Shown here: one piece after another, positions 1-5,473 of the stretch | How the letters are laid out: every line of letters starts with the position of its first letter | Position numbering within the stretch: position 1 is the stretch's first letter | Assembly: GCA_024697985.1 (NCBI GenBank) | Contig: JAILRX010000138.1 | Span: forward strand, 1-8,851 | DNA from: Treponemataceae bacterium | GTDB taxonomy: Bacteria > Spirochaetota > Spirochaetia > Treponematales > Treponemataceae | Reading direction: 5' to 3' | DNA length: 8,851 bases | The notes under the pieces: model-generated | Seen by the model: only the letters and a program-made list of their open reading frames with translations | Database searches by the model: none | What the model was told of the DNA's origin: nothing | Translations under genes and position numbers: made by a program

Positions 1-5
1 ACTAA

Positions 6-953
6 TCAATCCTTATGCCACATCCATGTAAGTTCATGTTTGTTATAGCAAAGATGGACTACATGCGAGTCTGGTATCGAAGCAAATTTTTCAACCAGAT
101 CCCAGTCAATTTCTCCCTGCATTTTTATCGTGCAGATCATATTTTTTGTTCTTCCGCTTTCAATCCAAAGATTAACCCAGTTCAAGAGCCGCTCAGGATA
201 GCAGATTACATCTGAAAAGACAAAATCAAATGGCCCGATTTTATCAGTTTCCAGGGTAAAGGCATCGTGCTTCAAAAACTCAACTGAAGAATCATTCATC
301 AGACTGTCGCAAAGTTCAGCCCTGTCCACTGCAAAAACACGGCTTCCAAGCTGCCTCAAAACCCATGTCCATCCTCCAGGACAGGCTCCGGCATCAAAAC
401 AGTAGGATTTTTCATCCGGCAGCGGAGTTTTATAGAAATACGCAAAACGGACGAGCGCTTCCTGAAGCTTAAGATAGGCCCTGCTCGGAGGATTTTCGTG
501 GTCCTCGATGAACTGGAAATATCCTGAAGGAAGAGGTGACGTGGCAGTTTCAGAATAAAGCATCTTGTTTTCATCAATCAGCGTAAAAAGTCCAATCTGT
601 GACGATGGAATTTCAAAAGGAAAGGATTTTGGCTTAAGGTTGATGAAAGGAAGTTTTTCCTGAATCAAAGATGAACGGCGGAAAAACGAAAACTGATATG
701 AAGCCCAGTTTCGCTGAATGGCTTTCAGAAATTTCGCAGCTTCCCCGATAGATTCAAACTTTTGAAATTTAGGATTGATTGCAGTCGTTCTTGCCCAATA
801 CGGATATTTTTCACATGCAAAAGGAGAAACGTTTTCCGTGTAAAAAAGATCGCCGTAGACAGTGAAGTCGGAAAGTTCCATGTTGAATCGGGATTTTAAT
901 TCTGAAACCAGCATCTGGCTCATTTCTGGATATGCAAGGAAAGCTACAGGCAT
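6..953 (-). CDS. rlmM: RlmM-like 23S rRNA 2'-O-ribose methyltransferase
   Basis: This 315-residue protein resembles the RlmM branch of FtsJ/RrmJ-type SAM-dependent methyltransferases, which 2'-O-methylate a ribose in the peptidyl-transferase region of 23S rRNA in the cytoplasm. An N-terminal part of about 155 residues, probably the RNA-binding part, precedes the Rossmann-fold domain. The SAM-binding loop is DAGACPGGW (187-195), with an acidic ribose-binding residue at D210. The K-D-K-E catalytic tetrad of 2'-O-methyltransferases can be read as K162 (SRAYLK), D248 (FSDV), K277 (TIKMQG) and E307 (NKHELTW). It is somewhat shorter than the E. coli enzyme. Its ATG shares one base with the TAA of the upstream PilZ gene (TAATG), so the two are probably translationally coupled. 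The target nucleotide is inferred from family resemblance only. Confidence 0.8.
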   Translation of the reverse strand: MPVAFLAYPEMSQMLVSELKSRFNMELSDFTVYGDLFYTENVSPFACEKYPYWARTTAINPKFQKFESIGEAAKFLKAIQRNWASYQFSFFRRSSLIQEKLPFINLKPKSFPFEIPSSQIGLFTLIDENKMLYSETATSPLPSGYFQFIEDHENPPSRAYLKLQEALVRFAYFYKTPLPDEKSYCFDAGACPGGWTWVLRQLGSRVFAVDRAELCDSLMNDSSVEFLKHDAFTLETDKIGPFDFVFSDVICYPERLLNWVNLWIESGRTKNMICTIKMQGEIDWDLVEKFASIPDSHVVHLCYNKHELTWMWHKD

Positions 954-1330
954 TATTTTTCAAAACCTTTTAAAAGTTCTTCTTCTTCATCCAAGGTTTC
1001 TTTTTCCTGCTTAAGGCTTGTGATGTATTTTTCGAAGTCGCGAGAACTTGGAGAACGAATAATTCTGAATCCAACCTCACATGCATTGTCCGTATTTTTC
1101 GTCCAGGTAACGTTTGCAATAAGAGAAAAAGGTGCGGAAAATTCTTTTCGTGCACAGAGGATTTTCAATTCATATTCGATATCAGTTTCGATCTCGAGGT
1201 TTGCAGGGAAACGGACCTTGCAGCCGGAACGACTGATATCAACAAGAACGCCGGAAAAGAGGCAGATATCGGGAGCATCAACACGACCGATTTCTACATA
1301 TCGATCTTCACGACGTAATTCAGTATTCAT
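953..1330 (-). CDS. PilZ-domain protein, probable c-di-GMP receptor
   Basis: This is a 125-residue single-domain PilZ protein. The two c-di-GMP-binding signatures are present: RxxxR at R6-R10 (RREDR) and DxSxxG at D31-G36 (DISRSG), about 20 residues apart as usual. The beta-barrel follows, and a charged, helical C-terminal tail runs from about residue 98 to the end. Proteins of this kind bind c-di-GMP and pass the signal to a partner, often motility or envelope machinery; the partner here is unknown. The ATG is the only start before an in-frame TGA. There is a weak purine stretch (GAAAGAAGA) about 12 nt upstream, but the same region also reads as a promoter that would start the transcript at the ATG. 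It is the upstream gene of a two-gene operon with the rRNA methyltransferase. Confidence 0.85.
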   Translation of the reverse strand: MNTELRREDRYVEIGRVDAPDICLFSGVLVDISRSGCKVRFPANLEIETDIEYELKILCARKEFSAPFSLIANVTWTKNTDNACEVGFRIIRSPSSRDFEKYITSLKQEKETLDEEEELLKGFEK

Positions 1331-1336
1331 GCTTAA

Positions 1337-1365
1337 AGCATATCTTCTTTCAAAAAAATTGACAA
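1337..1365 (-). promoter_or_regulatory. possible pilZ promoter, -35 overlapped by an inverted repeat
   Basis: On the minus strand TTGTCA (1365-1360), a 17-bp spacer and TATGCT (1342-1337) form a plausible sigma-70 promoter. The -10 box ends six bases before the pilZ ATG, so the transcript would be leaderless or nearly so. The -35 lies inside the inverted repeat TTGACAAGGTGTCAA (1359-1373). Confidence 0.4.
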
Positions 1366-1433
1366 GGTGTCAAAATGCCAGCAACGATAAAGACAGCAAT
1401 TCCTAATAAAGTCTTAATCGTCTGATTCTTCAA
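1350..1433 (-). CDS. possible small membrane peptide upstream of pilZ
   Basis: A short reading frame starts at TTG (1433) and would encode 27 residues. A charged N-terminus (KNQTIK) is followed by a hydrophobic segment, TLLGIAVFIVAGIL, and then TPCQFF. The frame is open further upstream, to a GTG at 1496 (48 residues). An ATG at 1450 (ATGAAAATAAAAG) lies in another frame; one extra base there would give a classic MK-K-R-K-L-K start, so a frameshift is possible. It ends 19 nt before pilZ. The peptide-like composition is the only support. No family is recognised. Confidence 0.3.
   Translation of the reverse strand: MKNQTIKTLLGIAVFIVAGILTPCQFF
1359..1373. repeat. inverted repeat, possible operator
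   Basis: TTGACAAGGTGTCAA has perfect 6-bp arms around a 3-bp centre and covers the putative pilZ -35 box. This would suit a dimeric regulator. The same bases are also codons of a possible small peptide, so the symmetry may be incidental. Confidence 0.35.
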
Positions 1434-1452
1434 CTTTCTTTTATTTTCATAG

Positions 1453-1481
1453 TTGCAATTATTTTTCGTTTCCAATAAAAT
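1453..1481 (+). promoter_or_regulatory. putative promoter of the corA leader
   Basis: TTGCAA (1453-1458), a 17-bp spacer and TAAAAT (1476-1481) resemble a sigma-70 promoter. Transcription from about 1488 would give a leader of roughly 180 nt before corA, containing the small ORF at 1521 and both stem-loops. Confidence 0.45.
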
Positions 1482-1509
1482 GACATTAAATTTCACTTTT
1501 ATAGATACA

Positions 1510-1573
1510 TGGAGGCTAACATGGATTCAGATCCCGGCAGTAATAAGTCTAAAAAATATCAGAACAGCCTCCA
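1510..1573 (+). promoter_or_regulatory. leader stem-loop sequestering the small-ORF ribosome site
   Basis: TGGAGGCT (1510-1517) is the exact complement of AGCCTCCA (1566-1573). The 8-bp stem would bury the SD of the leader ORF against its own 3' codons. A ribosome translating the ORF would open it. Confidence 0.5.
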
Positions 1574-1589
1574 CAAGTCCGAAAAATAA
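1521..1589 (+). CDS. 22-residue leader peptide upstream of corA
   Basis: ATG at 1521 follows GGAGG (1511-1515) with a 5-nt gap, the strongest Shine-Dalgarno sequence in the window. The frame runs 22 codons to TAA and gives a very polar peptide that begins MDSDPGSNKSKK and ends LHKSEK. An in-frame ATG at 1509 would add four residues but has no ribosome site. It lies 81 nt upstream of corA on the same strand, inside a structured leader. Leader ORFs are known before Mg2+ transporter genes (mgtL before mgtA; corL before corA in Salmonella). Acidic/proline N-termini like that of MgtL destabilise ribosomes at low Mg2+, and MDSDP has that flavour. A regulatory role is therefore more likely than a separate protein function, but it is inferred. 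Confidence 0.6.
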   Translation: MDSDPGSNKSKKYQNSLHKSEK

Positions 1590-1622
1590 TTCCATTTACA
1601 AAACTATTTTCCGCTGAACGAG

Positions 1623-1662
1623 GCCTAAAGACCACTGGTCAATTTTAATTTATTTTAGGCGG
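1623..1662 (+). promoter_or_regulatory. leader stem-loop sequestering the corA Shine-Dalgarno
   Basis: GCCTAAA (1623-1629) pairs perfectly with TTTAGGC (1654-1660). The second arm contains most of the corA ribosome site AGGCGG (1657-1662), which is 8 nt before the ATG at 1671. The loop holds a smaller inverted repeat, GACCACTGGTC (1630-1640). GAGGC (1620-1624), which overlaps the first arm, could instead pair with GCCTC (1567-1571). That would give a mutually exclusive fold that frees the SD. Confidence 0.5.
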
Positions 1663-1670
1663 TAAAAAGA

Positions 1671-2729
1671 ATGATTACCTTTTGGCAGCAAGAAAATGAC
1701 AAATTCGTACACAAAGAAAAAGAAAATCTCGATAAAGACTTTCACGTTTGGGTTGATGCAAGAAACGTAAACCGTGAGGACATGCATATTCTGGAAAACG
1801 ATTTTGGAATAATGCAGGAAGACATCCTTGATATTCTCGACCAGGATGAGTTGGCCCGAATCGACAGGGAAGATGACTACACATTGATCATCATGAGGCT
1901 ACCGGTTTTTGTTCCGTCTGCGGATATCAGCTATTTTACGACACCGCTTGGCATCATTCTCTACAAGGATATGATAATCACAATCTGCTGGACAGACTGT
2001 GAAGTCCTCAAGGATATTTCCTCGAACCGAGTAAAGGACATCCAGCTTTCTGACTTTCCGGCCTTTTTGACCCGAATCTTGAGCAGGGCTGACTCTACCT
2101 TCCTCCGTTACCTTAAGGAAATCAACCGAAGGTCAACCACCATCCAGAACGAACTTGAACTTGCAATTAAAAACGACGAATTGATTCAATTGCTCAACTT
2201 GCAAAAATCCCTGGTCTATTTTACGACTTCACTTAAAAGCAACCAGATGCTTCTGGAAAAAATCAGCAAGACAAAATATTTGTTTTTCGATGCAGATGAT
2301 AAGGAATGGCTGGAAGACGTTGAAATTGACAACAGGCAGGCTCTTCAGATGGCCGACACCTACTCGAACATTCTTGACGGAATGGTAGAATCCTTTTCTT
2401 CGGTTATCTCGAACAACTTGAACGCGGTAATGAAAAAGCTTTCGGTCATCAACCTTGTAATGATGGTACCGACTTTCATAACCGGATTTTTCGGAATGAA
2501 CTACCCTCTTCCATTCGAAGGACTCGGTCACTGGGCTACGCTGATAGCACTGATGATGTGTGTCGTTTCGATTTTTGGCGCTTACTGGATTTTCAACATC
2601 GACGGAACCAAGAATTCCAGGTTCAAAAAAGTAAGCACCTGGAAAAAACTAAAGAAGCAAAGAAAACAGGCCCGTCTCGAAAGAAAGAGAATCATGAAAA
2701 TGGAAAGAGAAGCCGAACGAAAAAAGTAA
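1671..2729 (+). CDS. corA: CorA-family Mg2+/divalent cation channel
   Basis: This is a 352-residue CorA-type inner-membrane channel for Mg2+ (possibly Co2+/Ni2+). A soluble N-terminal domain of about 255 residues includes a long charged helical region (about 140-255) leading into the pore. TM1 (about 257-277) ends with the signature GMN at 275-277 (GFFGMNYPLP), and TM2 spans about 289-308. CorA proteins usually end a few residues after TM2. This one continues for about 44 strongly basic residues (KKLKKQRKQARLERKR and similar), which would face the cytoplasm. The start is supported by AGGCGG 8 nt upstream; that site can be paired in the leader. The gene stands alone, convergent with the HEYGH gene, and no clear terminator is visible between them. 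Confidence 0.9.
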   Translation: MITFWQQENDKFVHKEKENLDKDFHVWVDARNVNREDMHILENDFGIMQEDILDILDQDELARIDREDDYTLIIMRLPVFVPSADISYFTTPLGIILYKDMIITICWTDCEVLKDISSNRVKDIQLSDFPAFLTRILSRADSTFLRYLKEINRRSTTIQNELELAIKNDELIQLLNLQKSLVYFTTSLKSNQMLLEKISKTKYLFFDADDKEWLEDVEIDNRQALQMADTYSNILDGMVESFSSVISNNLNAVMKKLSVINLVMMVPTFITGFFGMNYPLPFEGLGHWATLIALMMCVVSIFGAYWIFNIDGTKNSRFKKVSTWKKLKKQRKQARLERKRIMKMEREAERKK

Positions 2730-2764
2730 GGCTCGGGGATTTTCTGGAAAACAACCGCGAAGAA

Positions 2765-3256
2765 TCATAAAATTTGTCCAGGGCTCTGTTTGCCGCTTAC
2801 TTTTTCACCAAGCGTGTTTGCCTGATTTTCAGGAAAAACTGCAAAATATGAAATGCCGTTCTCGACTCGTTTTTTCGCAAAATGAGGCAACATCGCCCAG
2901 CTAATCGAACTGATTCCCACCACAAAAAGATACAAAGGTCCTAAAAGCATCGACTGAATCGTATGACCGTATTCGTGGACCTGGTACATCGAATAAAAAT
3001 CATTATACGAAAATCTATTCTGCATATTTGGATAATAGCAAAAAGGATCATCACTGACAAAAATGAACTCGCCAAGCGAAAGACTGGATTTCAACTTCCA
3101 GGTCGTAACAACACATCCGCAAAAATGATGATGCGGGCACCTGATATTCAGCAGGAAAACTACAAAGCCCGATAGCGTCTGCAAGATTCCCCACGTGAAT
3201 TGAACGAAGACATAGACAAGTTTGAAAGCAAATTTATCACCAAGCGGAATTTTCAT
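2765..3256 (-). CDS. small integral membrane protein with an HEYGH metalloprotease-like motif
   Basis: This 163-residue protein has one hydrophobic segment near the N-terminus (about 12-37) and another at about 104-124. An HExxH zinc-site motif, HEYGH (94-98), sits just before the second segment, in the context YQVHEYGHTIQSMLLGPLYL. The later FPENQANTLG (141-150) contains E143, a possible third metal ligand. The layout resembles small uncharacterised membrane proteins with HEYGHxxQS rather than full-length M48 or M50 peptidases, and it is short for a protease, so activity is unproven. A reading frame runs further upstream, but the ATG at 3256 is preferred: it directly follows a promoter-like TATAAT at six bases and begins a typical MKIPLGDKF sequence. 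There is no SD. Confidence 0.7.
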   Translation of the reverse strand: MKIPLGDKFAFKLVYVFVQFTWGILQTLSGFVVFLLNIRCPHHHFCGCVVTTWKLKSSLSLGEFIFVSDDPFCYYPNMQNRFSYNDFYSMYQVHEYGHTIQSMLLGPLYLFVVGISSISWAMLPHFAKKRVENGISYFAVFPENQANTLGEKVSGKQSPGQIL

Positions 3257-3262
3257 AGGGAT

Positions 3263-3291
3263 ATTATAGTACGAAAAATTAGATTTATGAA
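3263..3291 (-). promoter_or_regulatory. promoter of the HEYGH gene, leaderless geometry
   Basis: TTCATA (3291-3286), a 17-bp spacer and a perfect TATAAT (3268-3263) lie on the minus strand. Only six bases separate the -10 from the ATG at 3256, so the expected start of transcription is at or next to the initiation codon. Confidence 0.6.
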
Positions 3292-3299
3292 ATCGCTCG

Positions 3300-3308
3300 T
3301 GATATAAT
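3300..3308 (+). promoter_or_regulatory. extended -10 promoter of the glycosylase gene, leaderless geometry
   Basis: TGATATAAT is an exact extended -10 element (TGn plus TATAAT at 3303-3308). No convincing -35 is seen, as allowed for extended -10 promoters. Six bases separate TATAAT from the ATG at 3315 and there is no SD. Confidence 0.6.
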
Positions 3309-3314
3309 GTACTT

Positions 3315-3824
3315 ATGCCTGAATTGAATTTCGTCACGCATCCGATTCCGCCGGTTTGGAACGAAAAAAGCCGCGTGCTACTTCTGGGCACGATGCCCTC
3401 ACCAAAAAGTCGCGAGGCTGGATTTTTCTATATGCATCCTCAAAACAGGTTTTGGAAAGTGATGGCAAAAACCTTTGATGAAAGTTTTGAATACAGAAAT
3501 GACGGTATGCCAAACAGCACAATTGATTGTTACACGACATTGCCCGAAAAAACGACAGGCACGCCTGACATATTAGCAGCCATTGCCGAGCGACGAAATT
3601 TTCTTTTACGACATGGCATTGCACTGTGGGATGTACTTGCTTCTTGCGAAATCACCGCTGCGTCCGACTCCAGCATCAAAAATGCCGTTCCGAATGACTT
3701 TTCACAAATTTTCAATCAGACAAACATACAAAATGTATTCTGCACAGGCAAAACTGCGTTTTCTCTTTGGCAAAAATATTGCGCGCCACAATACGAAAGC
3801 CGCTATGGTTTGACAGCCCATTGA
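3315..3824 (+). CDS. DNA-deoxyinosine (hypoxanthine) glycosylase of the UDG superfamily, interrupted by in-frame TGA
   Basis: The 169-residue product matches the hypoxanthine-DNA glycosylase group of the uracil-DNA glycosylase superfamily, base-excision repair enzymes that remove deaminated bases. Visible motifs are LLLGTMPSPKSREAGFFY (22-39), PQNRFW (42-47) around the active-site region, and GIALWDVLASCEI followed by ASDSSIKNAVPNDF (101-129). About 30 residues between 52 and 85 look like an insertion compared with the compact family core. Translation stops at TGA (3822-3824) after RYGLTAH, before the C-terminal motif. That motif continues in the same frame at 3825-3911, so an intact protein would be about 198 residues. 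The enzyme is therefore probably a recent nonsense mutant or, less likely, read through. Confidence 0.75.
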   Translation: MPELNFVTHPIPPVWNEKSRVLLLGTMPSPKSREAGFFYMHPQNRFWKVMAKTFDESFEYRNDGMPNSTIDCYTTLPEKTTGTPDILAAIAERRNFLLRHGIALWDVLASCEITAASDSSIKNAVPNDFSQIFNQTNIQNVFCTGKTAFSLWQKYCAPQYESRYGLTAH

Positions 3825-3911
3825 CTTCCGAGTACCAGCCCCGCAAATGCCACGTGGAACAAAGCCAAATTGGTGGACGCATATAGGGTGATTAGGGATG
3901 CGGGGAAATAG
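3825..3911 (+). pseudogene. C-terminal part of the DNA glycosylase beyond the in-frame TGA
   Basis: Directly after the TGA and in the same frame, 28 codons encode LPSTSPANATWNKAKLVDAY and then RVIRDAGK, ending in TAG. LPSTSPAN is the expected C-terminal DNA-binding motif of this glycosylase family. A single base change, not a frameshift, therefore separates the two parts. No clear SECIS-like hairpin with a GU apical loop was seen just downstream, so selenocysteine insertion is not supported. Confidence 0.75.
3833..3863 (+). repeat. left copy of a direct repeat flanking the AlbA_2 gene (att-like)
   Basis: These 31 bases, within the glycosylase 3' end, match 5528-5558 at 28 positions in the same orientation. 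The copies bracket the AlbA_2 gene and its promoter region, about 1.7 kb apart. Confidence 0.6.
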
Positions 3912-3925
3912 TTTTTTCCTATAAG

Positions 3926-3934
3926 CCCCCCCCC
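3926..3934. repeat. C9 homopolymer tract
   Basis: There are nine consecutive C residues in an otherwise AT-rich intergenic stretch between the glycosylase remnant and the 3' end of the AlbA_2 gene. Such tracts vary in length by slippage. It may equally be a sequencing-sensitive spot. Confidence 0.6.
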
Positions 3935-4002
3935 TCTTTCATTGGTTTTATGAATCTAATTATACCGCAGTAAAATGTCCTAGAGTGTCACTGTATTTTT
4001 TT

Positions 4003-5385
4003 TTATAATTCCCATACCCCATTTTTCTTGTCATAACTTATTTTTATCTTAGCTTTCATTTTTGAAATATCGCGAAGAATGGTACGCCTGTCAACTTTGA
4101 AATGGTCGGCAAGTTCTTCCGTTCTGATTTTTCGGTTATTGCTGATTAAATCGCGGATTTGTGATTCACGCTCATTGAGTTCGGTTTCTGATTTTTGATT
4201 TTCGGTGGCTTCCTTTGTCAACGGAATTTCAATCTTAAAAACATCGTCCTCAAACAAAACAGGCTTTCCGCCATCGGAATAAAGCGGCGTATACTGATAC
4301 AGATTCTTCACGCCAGAGCCAATACTTTCTGTTCTTCCCATTGTCGTGAAGAAATTTGCAATCAGAGGATTTTTGGGATAGGGTGAAAATTCATCCTGTA
4401 AAATATTTCCATGACGGCGCGGACGACACCAGTTCTCGGTTTTGAGCCAGTCTTTTTCGACAGTCAGCTTGGCAGGATATGCGCTGGAAAAATCGCGGTG
4501 AACGAGGATGTTAGTCACAACTTCCCGAGCAATTATGTCGCGAACGGAAGTATTATTGTTGTCAATCAAAAAGAATTTATCGGAAGTATGAACCTGTATA
4601 AACTTCATCAGCAAATCATAACTTTCTATTAGATTTGTCTGAACTCGAAGCCTGTCATCGTAACGCTCGGTATTTTCCACACGGAAAATTGCATCGGTGA
4701 TATAACCCGGACAGCAGGAACGGATTGTAGCGTCCTTTCCAAAAAGCATTACAGCGGCAAGATTATAGCCCTTTTCACCAGTTACAAAATCCTTTTCATA
4801 AAGCCCTGCGCTTATAAGCAAATCTTTGTCATTCATTTTGAGCCATTCATGCTCGGAGTTTTTATTTTGAATCAGCTGGCGAACTTGCGGCAAAAGCTCC
4901 AGTTTCAAATCTGAATCTTCTACAAAAGGGAAAATCTTATGTTCATTAAAGGCGCCTATTTTTCGCGCATAAAGATTTTCAACCTGAATCGGAGAGTCAG
5001 TTATATCAAAATCACCATCCTCGTTGCGGTCAAAAATCCGACCATTACATTTAACCACTGTAGAAGAACAAGGCACAAAACAGCACATAAGCTTCTTACC
5101 ACCTATTTCAAATTCCTCCAAAGACAAATACAAGGTAGGCGACATTTTATCAGAATTGTTGAGTTGATTAGCAAAATTCTTTTTCATATTGGAAATACAT
5201 TTTGGATTGATTCCTACAGGATTTCCGTTGTCATCCGCACCAAATATAATATAACCACCATACCTATTTGAAAAAGAAGCAACTGTTTCATAAGTATTCG
5301 CCGGAATTGCAGTTCTGCTTTCCTTGTATTCGACTGTAATTTTTTCGTGATTTGCAAGAAGTTCTTCAAGTTTTTCTTTTGTCAT
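4003..5385 (-). CDS. AlbA_2 (Schlafen-like) / HATPase / HTH putative transcriptional regulator
   Basis: The protein has 460 residues from the ATG at 5385. That start is chosen over an ATG 18 bases upstream because AGAGG lies 5 nt before it. Residues about 15-130 form an AlbA_2 (Schlafen AlbA-like) nucleic-acid-binding domain, with VEYKESR and FSNRYGGYIIFGADDNGNPVGI. Residues about 285-365 match the GHKL-type ATPase segment common in this family, with REVVTNILVHRDF and IGSGVKNLYQY. A C-terminal winged HTH (about 405-455, with TEELADHFKVDRRTILRDISKM) resembles HTH_11/DeoR-type DNA readers. Such proteins are widespread in accessory regions; their ligand and targets are mostly unknown, and some sit near defence genes. 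The segment NWCRPRRHGNILQDEF, where the family has its variable lid loop, looks atypical. It stands alone in a repeat-bounded patch, and TGACA repeats over its promoter suggest self-regulation. Confidence 0.85.
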   Translation of the reverse strand: MTKEKLEELLANHEKITVEYKESRTAIPANTYETVASFSNRYGGYIIFGADDNGNPVGINPKCISNMKKNFANQLNNSDKMSPTLYLSLEEFEIGGKKLMCCFVPCSSTVVKCNGRIFDRNEDGDFDITDSPIQVENLYARKIGAFNEHKIFPFVEDSDLKLELLPQVRQLIQNKNSEHEWLKMNDKDLLISAGLYEKDFVTGEKGYNLAAVMLFGKDATIRSCCPGYITDAIFRVENTERYDDRLRVQTNLIESYDLLMKFIQVHTSDKFFLIDNNNTSVRDIIAREVVTNILVHRDFSSAYPAKLTVEKDWLKTENWCRPRRHGNILQDEFSPYPKNPLIANFFTTMGRTESIGSGVKNLYQYTPLYSDGGKPVLFEDDVFKIEIPLTKEATENQKSETELNERESQIRDLISNNRKIRTEELADHFKVDRRTILRDISKMKAKIKISYDKKNGVWEL

Positions 5386-5401
5386 ATTAGCCTCTGGAAA
5401 C

Positions 5402-5430
5402 ATTATACATTACAAATAAGAAAATGTCAT
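5402..5430 (-). promoter_or_regulatory. promoter of the AlbA_2 gene
   Basis: On the minus strand ATGACA (5430-5425), a 17-bp spacer and TATAAT (5407-5402) form the best sigma-70 promoter in the window. The transcript would start near 5395, giving a leader of about 10 nt that is essentially the ribosome site AGAGG plus its spacer. The -35 box is the last unit of the TGACA repeat. Confidence 0.7.
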
Positions 5431-5470
5431 CTCCTTGTCACTTCGTGTCACTTTATCTGTCAGAATGTCA
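5425..5470 (-). repeat. five TGACA direct repeats upstream of the AlbA_2 gene
   Basis: Reading the minus strand, TGACA occurs at 5470-5466, 5463-5459, 5450-5446, 5440-5436 and 5429-5425. Three copies sit in a GTGACA or AGTGACA context, and spacing varies from 7 to 13 bp. The last copy is part of the -35 box. This looks like an operator array for a regulator. Confidence 0.55.
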
Positions 5471-5473
5471 CTT

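Noticed and set aside
1020..1406. A 128-residue plus-strand open frame opposite pilZ
   Set aside because: It is a shadow of the PilZ gene, which has clear RxxxR and DxSxxG motifs on the other strand.
2731..2781. Bidirectional terminator between corA and the HEYGH gene
   Set aside because: CTGGA and TCCAG are complementary but only 5 bp, separated by 28 nt and without a T-run.
2765..3391. Longer version of the HEYGH protein starting at 3391
   Set aside because: The extra 45 residues are antisense to the glycosylase N-terminus, lie upstream of the promoter and do not look like protein. The ATG at 3256 fits better.
3822..3880. Selenocysteine at the glycosylase TGA
   Set aside because: No convincing SECIS stem with the right spacing and a GU-containing loop was seen. 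A nonsense change is simpler.
3968..4004. Intrinsic terminator for the glycosylase (T9 run at 3996-4004)
   Set aside because: The T-run is good, but the only stem before it is CAGT/ACTG (4 bp) with an 18-nt loop, too weak to call.
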